DNA of 64,000 bases from Rhodobacterales bacterium LSUCC0387 (GTDB lineage Bacteria > Pseudomonadota > Alphaproteobacteria > Rhodobacterales > Rhodobacteraceae), in the NCBI GenBank assembly GCA_015689775.1, contig WVSR01000001.1, forward strand, positions 497,501 through 561,500. The letters run 5' to 3'. Each line of letters opens with the position of its first letter. The first letter of the stretch is position 1. Shown here one piece after another: positions 1 to 9,116 of this stretch. Position numbers and translations under genes: made by a program. The notes beneath the pieces are model-generated. The model searched no databases. It saw nothing but the letters and a program-made list of their open reading frames with translations, and was not told where the DNA came from.

Positions 1-1469
<1,469 letters not shown>

Positions 1470-1552
1470 AGTAGAAGCCAGGTTTGGCCTCTAGGATTGA
1501 TGAAAGCATCACACTCAGGTGTGCTGACTTGGATGTTTGTGTTTCTTTCTCG

Positions 1553-1669
1553 GTTTGGTGGTCATAGCGTGAGCAAAACACCCGGCTCCATTCCGAACCC
1601 GGCCGTTAAGTGCCACTGCGCCAATGGTACTGCGTCTTAAGACGTGGGAGAGTAGGTCACCGCCAAACC
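1553..1669 (+). rRNA. rrf: 5S ribosomal RNA
   Basis: A roughly 117-base sequence starting 'gtttggtggtcatagc' and ending 'ccgccaaacc', whose ends pair as the 5S terminal helix. It contains the conserved 'ccattccgaaccc' and 'ggtcaccgcc' blocks. It follows the 23S gene by about 83 bases, and that spacer holds a small hairpin ('cacactcaggtgtg') suitable for processing. The ends are set by the terminal helix and could be off by one or two bases. Confidence 0.95.
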
Positions 1670-1707
1670 TAGTAAGAAACACGAACAACGATCTCTCTAA
1701 CGATGCA

Positions 1708-1740
1708 GCCCCAAACTGCCTGAAATTTCAGCCTTGGGGC
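1708..1740 (+). other. Hairpin in the 5S-tRNA spacer, probable processing element
   Basis: GCCCCAA (1708-1714) pairs with TTGGGGC (1734-1740), and the inner palindrome CTGAAATTTCAG (1720-1731) extends the fold. It lacks a following T-run, so it is more likely a processing or spacer structure of the rrn transcript than a terminator. The function is inferred from position. Confidence 0.5.
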
Positions 1741-1751
1741 CCACATATTGG

Positions 1752-1828
<77 letters not shown>

Positions 1829-2156
1829 CTTCCATCGAATCAATAAAACATGGCTCATCCGTAACACGGTGGGCCTGTTTTTTGTTGGATAATGCGACAT
1901 TGAACAAAGCAGCCAACTGACCGTGCAATACGACCTCCGAGCCCGCGGGAGTGTCCCTTAGATCAACTGAATCAATCAATTCGCGTATTAACAGAATGGC
2001 TTCAGATGCAAATGCAGGATCATTCAGCATGCTTGCGAGTTGACCAACTTTCCGTTGATACGCTTCCGCAAGATTCGGATGCATTAGAACAGGTAACGGC
2101 TCAACATGCCGATCTTGAGCGGCCTTGAGCTCCTTTATCGGTGTTTCATCGCGCCA
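1829..2156 (-). pseudogene. Serine-recombinase (resolvase family) C-terminal remnant
   Basis: Read on the minus strand from about 2156, the frame gives a charged stretch, then HPNLAEAYQRKV and a region matching the C-terminal end of large alphaproteobacterial serine recombinases. In that family 'LHPNLAE.YR.KV' is followed by 'L...I.....L' and 'LHG.LA'. Only about 85-90 codons of a normally 500-650-residue protein remain; a stop at 2157-2159 ends the frame upstream. No catalytic or recombinase core is present. Translation then runs through the terminator into the reverse of the tRNA, so the last codons are not protein-derived. It is probably a scar of integration at the tRNA 3' end. The family call rests on remembered conservation. 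Confidence 0.6.
1852..1883 (+). terminator. Rho-independent terminator of the rrn operon
   Basis: GGCTCATCC (1852-1860) pairs with GGTGGGCC (1868-1875), with one bulge and a G-T pair, around the loop GTAACAC. It is followed by TGTTTTTTG. It lies 24 bases past the tRNA end, where the rRNA transcript should stop. Confidence 0.75.
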
Positions 2157-2265
2157 TTATGCCTTCGCTGCGCATTCCACCAGCTAAAGCATCATACAGG
2201 CCATTTTACTTCTTCTTGGTTGTGGCTTGCCAAAAGCCTGGTTGCTTTGGCCAACGCTGGGTCGT

Positions 2266-3222
2266 TCAATCAGGTATGCAAATTTCTTTGCGAAACAAAG
2301 CTAACATAGTGCGTAATGAGAGCCCAAGGATGAGCAAGAAAAGAAGAAATACGCCGGCTCTTCCTAGTAGCAGGTGAAGCTGACTATCTAGTGCTGTTCC
2401 ATAAATCATGGTTGCCGAAACAAGCGCTGCAAACGGAAAGCTCAAGGCCCACCAAGATAAAGAGAATGCAAGCCGAATAAGTAGCCTAGCCTGAGTAAGT
2501 GTGAGCGCCAAGAAGGCGAGGCTAGCTCCGTACATCGCATGCGCCATATTATCAACGTTTCCACCGTTAAACTTTACCCATGCCAGAAAAGTGACTGCAG
2601 GGGGTGCGACCAGGATTGCTAGCGTAGGAACCATCCGCTCTGGAAGTGGATTATGAAAGATTAAGCGATTAAATACTAATGTTAATAATAATATCCAAAA
2701 TATCACTCCTGCTGAAAACAATATCCAAGAAATTTGTGTGAATCCCAACTCAACGCCGCCCACTGCGGCAATGATGTTTCCTACCGTGGGAATAAACCAA
2801 GCAGGAGAAATATGTATTGCTTCGTAAGGACGATTGCCGATCCAATTGGCCAGTACTGAAAGAGCTAAAAGCACCTGAGCGGCTATTCCCACTAGCCATA
2901 AGATCGTCGCAATTTCGGTGGAGAATGTCTTATAAATTAGTGAAAGCAAGAGGATAGATATAGAAATAGCTGGAAAAAAAGAAATTTTGATTGGGTGCTG
3001 CCATTCATGGATCACGGCATCTCGGTATACTGTAATTTTAATTATATAAATTAGCAGGATAAGTAAAAACAGACATGTAGTAATTAGTAGTGCGATCTCA
3101 CTTAAGTAGACCTCGCCTGCTACTTGAAGCGCGAGGGTCAAACCCGAATATCCCATAATTACCGTAAAAAATAAAACTGGAAAGTTTTCTAGCCAGTTCG
3201 TGTTTTTTTCTTTGTTTTCCAT
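2266..3222 (-). CDS. SLAC1/TehA (TDT) family membrane transporter
   Basis: A 318-residue integral membrane protein with about ten hydrophobic segments. The pattern is that of the tellurite-resistance/dicarboxylate transporter (TDT) family, which includes TehA, Mae1 and plant SLAC1. Visible features include 'PAWFIP..GNI' in the middle and repeated paired helices. The family moves anions or small organic acids across the inner membrane; the substrate here is unknown. ATG at 3222 is chosen over an upstream TTG at 3279 that would add 19 residues with no membrane or signal character. The gene stands alone, and no ribosome site is obvious. It is AT-rich compared with the right half of the window. 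Confidence 0.8.
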   Translation of the reverse strand: MENKEKNTNWLENFPVLFFTVIMGYSGLTLALQVAGEVYLSEIALLITTCLFLLILLIYIIKITVYRDAVIHEWQHPIKISFFPAISISILLLSLIYKTFSTEIATILWLVGIAAQVLLALSVLANWIGNRPYEAIHISPAWFIPTVGNIIAAVGGVELGFTQISWILFSAGVIFWILLLTLVFNRLIFHNPLPERMVPTLAILVAPPAVTFLAWVKFNGGNVDNMAHAMYGASLAFLALTLTQARLLIRLAFSLSWWALSFPFAALVSATMIYGTALDSQLHLLLGRAGVFLLFLLILGLSLRTMLALFRKEICIPD

Positions 3223-3392
3223 TCGAGTGGTCACTGGTTCTTGGGCGTGCAGAGTGAACGCGGAAAGTTTTGAGAACAATGTTCAAGCATTAAGGCACGT
3301 ATTGTTTGAAATGCCTCTACTCAAAATATTTGGAATTTATTTTTTTACGGCATTTATGCAAACCTTCTAGCGCATCATGTTTGAAATTTAAG

Positions 3393-3812
3393 TCATATAT
3401 TAAAAGGAGAGTTTGGGCTGTCGAGAAATTCTACTGTTGTGAAAGTTAAAACATTTTCACCGATATTTTCGAGATCATGTGTCATTGACTCGCCAAACTT
3501 AAATTTATGGTGTTGTGTTTGGCCCACTGTGTATTCCATTTCAACCAGTCGACCGTCTGAGTAACGAGATCTAGCTTTGCCGCTGCTTGTAGCAGTCCAG
3601 AAGTAGTCCAGTACATGGGTGTGAAACTCTAATCTTTGACCGGGATGGAGCGATATCAACCAAATTCTAACTCGATCAGTAGTACTGACGAGTTCGGATC
3701 CTACTCGGCCATTTTTACCCGCGTTGCGGTCCAGTTCCTGTTTCAGATCGGCTGTCCAGTCGGACCAAATGTTGGCGTCAGTATTATTTTCTCGGTCAAA
3801 ATTGTCAGACAT
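3393..3812 (-). CDS. Small single-domain cupin protein
   Basis: A 139-residue acidic protein. The centre contains an EFHTH element (residues 62-66) and a later H-H pair with 'ENIGENVLTF', the spacing of cupin motifs 1 and 2, so a metal-binding beta-barrel is likely. No signal peptide is visible. It is transcribed divergently from the FAD hydroxylase at 3890 and shares with it the palindrome at 3837-3850, so it probably belongs to the same catabolic regulon. It could be a small dioxygenase, an isomerase or a sensor; no specific reaction can be assigned. Confidence 0.7.
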   Translation of the reverse strand: MSDNFDRENNTDANIWSDWTADLKQELDRNAGKNGRVGSELVSTTDRVRIWLISLHPGQRLEFHTHVLDYFWTATSSGKARSRYSDGRLVEMEYTVGQTQHHKFKFGESMTHDLENIGENVLTFTTVEFLDSPNSPFNI

Positions 3813-3836
3813 TCTTGAGATACCATTGTTACTAAA

Positions 3837-3850
3837 TTATCGTGTGATAA
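3837..3850. promoter_or_regulatory. Operator-like palindrome TTATC-N4-GATAA
   Basis: TTATC GTGT GATAA is a perfect inverted repeat between the divergent cupin (3812) and FAD hydroxylase (3890) genes. Matches of at least 9 of 10 arm bases recur in the three other divergent intergenic regions of this cluster at 6706, 9035 and 14975/15041. The TetR-type protein encoded at 7330 is the favoured binder; that assignment is inference. Confidence 0.55.
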
Positions 3851-3889
3851 ACTTAGCATAGTTATTACAATTGGGAAACATTCGGTCGA

Positions 3890-5083
3890 ATGCGCGGTCA
3901 CATTGCTGTATCTGGTGGATCTATAGGTGGTTTGTTTGCTGCACTGGCTTTGGTTGAAGCTGGATGGCGGGTTACCGTTTTTGAAAAAGTTAGAAGTGCC
4001 CTTTCAGGCAGAGGGGCCGGCATTGTCACGCACGAGCCGTTGTTGAAAGCTCTTAGGTCTATCGGGGTATCATGGAAAGATATCGGCGTAGAGGTGCGCT
4101 ATCGTCGGGTCTTCGATAAGTTTGGCAAGATTGTGTCAGAGCGTGAGTTTCCACAACTAGTTACAAGTTGGGATATGATCTACTCGTTGCTTCACGCACG
4201 GCTGCCGCGTGAACTCTATTTCACTGACACGAGCGTTTTAAACTGGGAGAATGTAGCAGGCAAAGTCAACGTCCATTTGTCTGATGGCTCGGTTCAACAG
4301 TTTGATGCACTGATTGGTGCGGATGGCTATAGATCAGCGGTCAGGTCCAAATTTGTTGAGCGCCCAGCGCCCGCGTATTCTGGCTATGTTGTTTGGCGAG
4401 CCGTCGTAGAAGAAGCGTTAATCGAGCCCAATCTTCGAGATGCTTTTTTTGATGATTTTTCCTTTTTTGTACCTAACCGAGGCCAGGTAATTGGATATCC
4501 AATCCCGGGGCTCCACAATGAGACGAATAAAGGATGGAGAAGATATAATATTGTTTGGTATCAGCCCACGTCCCACGATGAGCTTGTCGATTTACTGACG
4601 GATGAAAGTGGCAAAGTCCATGAGATTTCAATACCGCCGCCTTTGGTTCGTCGTGAAGTGGTAGATTGCGCATTGATGGCGGCAGAGGAGGATTTGCCTT
4701 GGATGTTTTCTGAAGCATTCAAATGCGCTGCTAGTCCCTTTCTCGCGCCGATTTATGATTATGTCTCTCCACGCTTTTGCTGTGGCAATGTTTCCTTATT
4801 AGGCGACGCGGCGGCATTAATTCGTCCTCACGTTGGAATGGGTGTAACAAAAGCGGCAGAAGACGCACTTTGTCTTTCGAGTTGTCTACAAACCAACCGA
4901 ACCATTGAAGAGGCGTTTGAGGCCTATGACGCTTCAAGGCGTCCAATTGCCTTGATGATAAATGCCCGGTCTCAGCGTTTGGGAAGTTTTGTCCAAAGTG
5001 AAGATCCGAAAGTAAACCTGGATGGAGCCTCTCACCCCTTTGAAGATGAAATAGTCCGCTTGACAGCTACAGCTGATTTTTAG
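3890..5083 (+). CDS. FAD-dependent aromatic hydroxylase, 2,6-dihydroxypyridine 3-monooxygenase-like
   Basis: A 397-residue class A flavoprotein monooxygenase. It has the N-terminal dinucleotide fold GGSIGG (residues 9-14) ending in the acidic FEK, the DG motif around GADGYRSAVR (143-152) and the GD motif LLGDAAALIRPHVGMG (304-318). The stretch 'GYPIPG...RRYNIVWYQP' (202-226) is characteristic of the DhpH-like branch that hydroxylates dihydroxypyridines. It would use NAD(P)H and O2 in the cytoplasm. The ATG at 3890 is the only sensible start. It is divergent from the cupin gene and nearly touches the convergent GST gene. The substrate is inferred only at the level of 'hydroxylated heteroaromatic or aromatic ring'. 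Confidence 0.82.
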   Translation: MRGHIAVSGGSIGGLFAALALVEAGWRVTVFEKVRSALSGRGAGIVTHEPLLKALRSIGVSWKDIGVEVRYRRVFDKFGKIVSEREFPQLVTSWDMIYSLLHARLPRELYFTDTSVLNWENVAGKVNVHLSDGSVQQFDALIGADGYRSAVRSKFVERPAPAYSGYVVWRAVVEEALIEPNLRDAFFDDFSFFVPNRGQVIGYPIPGLHNETNKGWRRYNIVWYQPTSHDELVDLLTDESGKVHEISIPPPLVRREVVDCALMAAEEDLPWMFSEAFKCAASPFLAPIYDYVSPRFCCGNVSLLGDAAALIRPHVGMGVTKAAEDALCLSSCLQTNRTIEEAFEAYDASRRPIALMINARSQRLGSFVQSEDPKVNLDGASHPFEDEIVRLTATADF

Positions 5084-5095
5084 CGTCAATAGCTT

Positions 5096-5725
5096 TTACT
5101 TGGCACGTAGCTCTTCGTAGGAAGTCGCAACTACGGTTTTGTAAGCCTCGCGAGAAGCTAGTTCGCTGTGCCATCTTGTGAGGTTCGGTCGGTTTTGGTG
5201 TAAATCGATGATCTCTAAACACCTTTCCATGGTTACACCGGCTGCAATGTCAGCAATCGTGAATGTGTTTGTTGCCAACCAACTGGTTTTTCTCAGCTGT
5301 TCTTCTATTATATCCAAAGCAATGCCTAAGTCATTTGTATGCCGAGATATGAACTCTTGCGAGCGGTCACTTGGACGGGTGCGAACCAATTGCCAGAACA
5401 AGCCCACAAATGGTGGAAAGAAGCAGGTTGCTGTGAAGTCCAGCCATTGATCAACGAAAGGTTGATCAATTTCCTTTACGGAAAGGTGTCCTCCATGTTT
5501 GCGAGATAAATATCTCAAAATGGCGTGGCTCTCCCAGAGAGTGATATTAGCGTCCTGTAAAACAGGAATTTTGCCAACTGGGTTAAGTGATTTAAATTCT
5601 TCCGAGGTAGTGCCGCCGTAAGGTCCTCCGACTATCACGTGGCGATATTGTAAGTTGAGCTCTGCTAATGCCCACATAACTTTCTGAACATTAGCAGAGC
5701 TTCCTCTTCCCCAGAGCGTAATCAT
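5096..5725 (-). CDS. Glutathione S-transferase family protein
   Basis: A 209-residue protein starting MITLWGRGSSANVQKVMW, the N-terminal thioredoxin-like domain of GstB-type transferases with the Ser pair near residues 9-10. The cis-Pro element 'GKIPVL' and 'ESHAILRYL' follow, then an all-helical C-terminal domain. ATG 5725 overlaps the stop of the upstream cyclase-family gene (ATGA), so the two are co-translated. GSTs in such clusters conjugate or isomerise reactive intermediates, for example maleyl to fumaryl compounds. The exact role here is unknown. A longer frame to 5896 exists but lies inside the neighbouring gene. Confidence 0.85.
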   Translation of the reverse strand: MITLWGRGSSANVQKVMWALAELNLQYRHVIVGGPYGGTTSEEFKSLNPVGKIPVLQDANITLWESHAILRYLSRKHGGHLSVKEIDQPFVDQWLDFTATCFFPPFVGLFWQLVRTRPSDRSQEFISRHTNDLGIALDIIEEQLRKTSWLATNTFTIADIAAGVTMERCLEIIDLHQNRPNLTRWHSELASREAYKTVVATSYEELRAK

Positions 5726-6678
5726 TTTATAGCCTGCGGATTGATTGGCGAGCCTGCGGCTCCAGGAATATGTAGTGGAGGTGCGCTGAAAAAGAATTCG
5801 TACACGCCATCTTCGGCGCAGTCTTGTGCCAATTCCTTTACGTAAAAAATTTCGCCCATTGAGATGCCAATTGCAGGAATAACCACCCAATGCCAAGGCT
5901 GGTTCGCCTCATCTGTTTCGTTTGGCCGGACTTCACAACCCCAAGTATCAGCGCATATTGCAGCGATATCTTTGGCTTTTATCCAGCGGGCTGTTTCAAA
6001 GCTTAAGCCAGGAGCATCGCCGCCAGCGTATCCTGTCCAGTCACCGGTTTTCAGACAGCGCTCTTGTTGGCCTGTTCTAACGATTACAAAGTCGCCTTTT
6101 TTAATTTTAACGCCCTGTGCGGTGGCGCATCCGTCTAGGTCGTCAGGCGTGATTGCATAACCATCCGGTAAAAATTCTTGATTTTTCCAACGCGCTATGT
6201 CGAGCAAAACCCCGCGCCCGACCATCTTGTCTCGTACATGCTCGATGCCAAGCTTTTTTGCGCCCTGTACTGTGACGTCTGTGGCAGGAAACCCGTTGTA
6301 CATTTTGTCGTCTAAAAAAATATGGCAAAGGGCGTCCCACTGCGTGGATCCTTGGCATGGTAAGTTGATGGCATCATCCGCATAACGCAAGTAGGCTTTA
6401 CCATCGCCGTCCTGAGCGCCAATTGCAGCGTCAGTGCCGGTGGCAAGCATCTGGTGGATCATGTTCCACCGGCCCCCAAAAAGACCAGACTGGATTTGTT
6501 CTTTAAGGTTTAGACCTAAAGCGAACACCTTACCCTTTCGTATAAGCTTGCCAGCTTCGACAACATCTTCTTCAGAGATGTTGTTGAGGGTGCCGATCTG
6601 GTCATCTTTGCCCCAACGACCCCAATTGGAGAGCTCCTTAGCGGTTTGATAAATGTAATCACGTGTGAACTTAGACAT
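5722..6678 (-). CDS. Cyclase family protein (kynurenine-formamidase-like metal hydrolase)
   Basis: A 318-residue protein of the cyclase/KynB-like family. The motif STQWDALCHI (111-120) is the variant of HxGTHxDxPxH seen in the longer members, with Gln113, Asp115 and His119 as likely metal ligands. Later 'FVIVRTGQ' and 'ADTWGCEV' match family blocks. Relatives hydrolyse amides or formamides, or cyclic esters and amides, so the product may open a lactam or formyl intermediate in the ring-degradation pathway. It is the first gene of a two-gene operon with the GST and is divergent from osmC-tetR across a shared operator-like site. Confidence 0.8.
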   Translation of the reverse strand: MSKFTRDYIYQTAKELSNWGRWGKDDQIGTLNNISEEDVVEAGKLIRKGKVFALGLNLKEQIQSGLFGGRWNMIHQMLATGTDAAIGAQDGDGKAYLRYADDAINLPCQGSTQWDALCHIFLDDKMYNGFPATDVTVQGAKKLGIEHVRDKMVGRGVLLDIARWKNQEFLPDGYAITPDDLDGCATAQGVKIKKGDFVIVRTGQQERCLKTGDWTGYAGGDAPGLSFETARWIKAKDIAAICADTWGCEVRPNETDEANQPWHWVVIPAIGISMGEIFYVKELAQDCAEDGVYEFFFSAPPLHIPGAAGSPINPQAIK

Positions 6679-6705
6679 TTATGGTTTCCTTTGATCCTCC
6701 ACTAT

Positions 6706-6719
6706 TTATCAATTGAAAA
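6706..6719. promoter_or_regulatory. Operator-like site TTATC-N4-GAAAA
   Basis: TTATC AATT GAAAA matches the cluster palindrome TTATC-N4-GATAA at 9 of 10 arm bases. It lies between the divergent cyclase gene (6678) and the osmC-tetR pair (6828). A site here would let a TetR repressor control both its own operon and the cyclase-GST operon. Assignment is by comparison with 3837, 9035 and 14975/15041. Confidence 0.45.
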
Positions 6720-6827
6720 ATAAGCTGTAAAATTTGTCAATCGAGCAAAACGCATTGCGTCGCTCTGTTACTTTTTTGAGGTCAATCGTCTAATTGTTGG
6801 TGATTGAACTAACTTGGAGTTGAATTT

Positions 6828-7316
6828 GTGGCTGAAAAAATAAAAAAATTTAATGTGATTTTCGAGGGAGTTGGAGTTGCGACTGGTAAGATGCGCAATG
6901 ACATTGCTGTTAGTTGGCCAATGATGAATGAGCATTTTGAGCTGGCGACTGATGAAGGGCCTTTCCATGGGGGAGACGGTACAGCGCCACCGCCACTTGC
7001 ATTATTCACGGCAGCCCTTACTGGATGCTTGATGACACAACTGAGAGCCTTTGGAAAAAGGTTGGATGTTGAAATACATGATTTGAAAGTGAGCACCAAA
7101 TTGCATTGGAGCGGTGAGCAAGAAGGCAATAAGCCTTATGTTTCTATGCCAGAGTTGTTTACATTGGACATAGAGATGGACACAAATGCCGCTATTTCTG
7201 AAAAAATTGCATTGATAAGCGCTGCAACCAAGGGTTGTTTTATCGAGCAGTCTCTTTCAGAAAGGGTAAAAATTAAACATCGCTTAAAAGACAATTCGGA
7301 TTGGATTGAAGTTTGA
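6828..7316 (+). CDS. OsmC family protein (first of two)
   Basis: A 162-residue OsmC/Ohr-fold protein. It shows 'GGDGTAPPPLALFTAALTGC' around 46-65, with the first conserved cysteine in 'TGC', and a second cysteine in 'ATKGCF' about 60 residues on. The family reduces organic or lipid hydroperoxides or binds small thiols. The start is GTG at 6828 with GGAG at 6816-6819. The tetR gene follows 13 bases downstream, indicating one operon. A different OsmC paralogue lies at 8541. It probably protects against peroxides or quinones produced by the oxygenases of this cluster. Confidence 0.82.
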   Translation: MAEKIKKFNVIFEGVGVATGKMRNDIAVSWPMMNEHFELATDEGPFHGGDGTAPPPLALFTAALTGCLMTQLRAFGKRLDVEIHDLKVSTKLHWSGEQEGNKPYVSMPELFTLDIEMDTNAAISEKIALISAATKGCFIEQSLSERVKIKHRLKDNSDWIEV

Positions 7317-7329
7317 ATTTGAGACTATT

Positions 7330-7962
7330 ATGCCACATAAATCTGTAAGGCAGAGATTGCCGTACGATGAACGTCGAGAACAGTTCGTCGAAAAAGCTGT
7401 TCAATTCTTTGCTAGAGAGGGCTTTGAGAGTTCGACCCGGGATTTAGCGCGTAGTTTGGGCGTTACGCAGCCTCTTCTATACAGATATTTTCCCTCGAAG
7501 GAGGATCTAATCCGTGAGGTTTATGAGGCTGTTTATCTTCAACGGTGGCGTGATGAGTGGAATGATTTGTTAATAGACAGAAGCAAGTCTGTCACAGATC
7601 GCCTGAATTTATTTTATACTCAATATACTGATGTGATTTTCCGAGACGATTGGATGCGGATCTTCTTATTTTCGGGCTTGAAAGGAATTGGTCTGAATCG
7701 TGAATATTTGCTTTTTATTCGTCAGAACCTCATTGAAGTAATTACGCGAGAGATTTTAGCGGAACATCATGTAGACCAAATGCCGCTGAGTGATGATGAA
7801 ATAGAATTTGGTTGGACGATACATGGAGGAATTTTTTATTACGGTGTACGCCTCTTGATATACAATATGGCTGTGCACCCTGATAAGTCATTTGTCATTG
7901 AAAACAGTATTCAAGCATGGACACACCAACTTGTGGCCATTCGTAAACACAATTTAAATTAG
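7330..7962 (+). CDS. TetR/AcrR family transcriptional regulator
   Basis: A 210-residue regulator. The N-terminal helix-turn-helix contains 'AVQFFAREGFESSTRDLARSL' (shown as family pattern) and GVTQPLLYRYFPSKEDLIREV, a textbook TetR recognition helix. The C-terminal half is a divergent ligand-binding domain. ATG 7330 is preferred over a TTG at 7306 that overlaps osmC. It is co-transcribed with osmC. A palindrome of TetR type recurs in front of this operon and of the surrounding catabolic and transport genes, so it is the best candidate for the local repressor; the ligand is unknown. Confidence 0.9.
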   Translation: MPHKSVRQRLPYDERREQFVEKAVQFFAREGFESSTRDLARSLGVTQPLLYRYFPSKEDLIREVYEAVYLQRWRDEWNDLLIDRSKSVTDRLNLFYTQYTDVIFRDDWMRIFLFSGLKGIGLNREYLLFIRQNLIEVITREILAEHHVDQMPLSDDEIEFGWTIHGGIFYYGVRLLIYNMAVHPDKSFVIENSIQAWTHQLVAIRKHNLN

Positions 7963-7970
7963 CAAATAAG

Positions 7971-7997
7971 GGCGGTGCCATCCATGGCAGTGGCGCC
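7971..7997. terminator. Possible bidirectional terminator between convergent tetR and the peroxiredoxin-like gene
   Basis: Inner stem TGCCA/TGGCA with outer GGCG/CGCC, separated by an internal loop, in the 46-base gap between two convergent genes. There is no true T-run on either strand, only moderately T-rich sequence on the minus side. Called weakly from position and symmetry. Confidence 0.3.
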
Positions 7998-8008
7998 GCA
8001 AGATGATG

Positions 8009-8524
8009 TTATTTAGTTCCTCTCGCGGGGTATCCAGCTGTGATAGCCGGAACCTTAGCAAGTAGCAGTTCTAGGTCGGGGCGAGCAAAAGGCATACTTG
8101 CAACATCCATTAGATATATTTTCTTGTCCGCAAGAACCCAAAATAAAGCAGGTTCGCTAAATGTTTGAGGTTCAACTTCTTTAATGGATTCTGTGATGTG
8201 CAAGCCCCAAGCGCGTGCCGCTTCTTCCGAAAGCCCATAAGCAATGGAAAGGTTGTCTAATCCCCATTCTTCTTTTGATTTTTGGGCACGTTCTTCGGTG
8301 TCCATAGACACGGCAACAACGTTAGCGCCAGATTCTAAAAATGCGCCTGCTAGTCCATTTAATTTATGCAGAAAATCCTTGCAAAGTGGGCAATGATAGC
8401 CCCTGTAGAACACAAGCATGTCAATCAGTTGTGGCTTGCTGCTTTTAAGGCTAAATGTTTCGCCGCCGATAAGTTTTAATTCTAGATTGGGAGCGACGTT
8501 CCCAGGCGTTGGTTTGGTTTCCAT
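8009..8524 (-). CDS. AhpC/TSA-type peroxiredoxin-like protein
   Basis: A 171-residue thioredoxin-fold protein. The motif FYRGYHCPLCKD places two cysteines (45 and 48) in a CxxC arrangement at the peroxidatic position, as in peroxiredoxin-like AhpC/TSA proteins of the 'redoxin' group. 'VVAVSMDTEERAQKS' and 'AYGLSEEAARAWGL' follow the fold. It lies 16 bases downstream of an OsmC gene on the same strand, so the pair probably forms a peroxide/thiol-stress operon. Cytoplasmic, with no signal peptide. The reductant and substrate are not known. Confidence 0.83.
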   Translation of the reverse strand: METKPTPGNVAPNLELKLIGGETFSLKSSKPQLIDMLVFYRGYHCPLCKDFLHKLNGLAGAFLESGANVVAVSMDTEERAQKSKEEWGLDNLSIAYGLSEEAARAWGLHITESIKEVEPQTFSEPALFWVLADKKIYLMDVASMPFARPDLELLLAKVPAITAGYPARGTK

Positions 8525-8540
8525 AGTTTAAACCTCTGAT

Positions 8541-9002
8541 TTAAATAGATTTAGTTGACCAGTTTTCTGTAATGGTGATGCCACTGTTCCGGATCACCTT
8601 CGCGATTGGACAAAATTTTGACAAATCGCTTTTTAACTTTTCGAGTTCTTGCTCCGATGCGTTTGTTTCTACTGAAATATCCATAACGATGTTGGCGAAA
8701 GGGTGCTCAACTTCCTCCTCCAACATTGTGCCGAGGCGGTTAAATTCTGCGGACAGTTCTACCTCTAAGTTTTGCCACACCAGTCCCATCTTTTGGGCTA
8801 TGCGGCTGGAAATTACATTCGTGCAACCGATCAGCGATGCCATGAAGGTTTCAGTTGGGCTCGGGCCCAGATTTGTTCCGCCCCTGATCATTGGTTCGTC
8901 TATTAAAGCGGTTACATCTCTCGTTTTGACGACCGTGCGTGCGTGGGTTTGTCCAGACCCTGTTAGGGACATTTGAATGGTGGTTTTTGGACGAATTGCC
9001 AT
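8541..9002 (-). CDS. OsmC family protein (second of two)
   Basis: A 153-residue OsmC-fold protein. It has 'NLGPSPTETFMASLIGCTN' with the first redox cysteine in IGC and the second in FCPIAK near the C-terminus, the standard OsmC spacing. It differs clearly from the paralogue at 6828. ATG 9002 faces the coxMSL genes across a 114-base divergent promoter region that carries an operator-like palindrome at 9035. The peroxiredoxin-like gene follows. A function in detoxifying hydroperoxides or acyl-thiol adducts is inferred from family and context. Confidence 0.83.
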   Translation of the reverse strand: MAIRPKTTIQMSLTGSGQTHARTVVKTRDVTALIDEPMIRGGTNLGPSPTETFMASLIGCTNVISSRIAQKMGLVWQNLEVELSAEFNRLGTMLEEEVEHPFANIVMDISVETNASEQELEKLKSDLSKFCPIAKVIRNSGITITENWSTKSI

Positions 9003-9034
9003 CAGAAGTTCTTCCTTGATGCCTGTGAATTAGT

Positions 9035-9048
9035 TTATAGGTCGATAA
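9035..9048. promoter_or_regulatory. Operator-like site TTATA-N4-GATAA
   Basis: TTATA GGTC GATAA matches the cluster palindrome at 9 of 10 arm bases. It lies between the divergent osmC (9002) and molybdenum hydroxylase (9117) operons. Binding by the TetR-type regulator at 7330 is inferred. Confidence 0.45.
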
Positions 9049-9116
9049 ATTGTTATTGACAGATGCTGAGATGTGCAACCAAATTTGTTGTGCAACGATG
9101 ATGGGAGGGGAGAGCT

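Noticed and set aside
5722-5896. A 57-residue N-terminal extension of the GST
   Set aside because: It lies inside the cyclase-family gene, and the GST domain starts exactly at ATG 5725 with an ATGA overlap.
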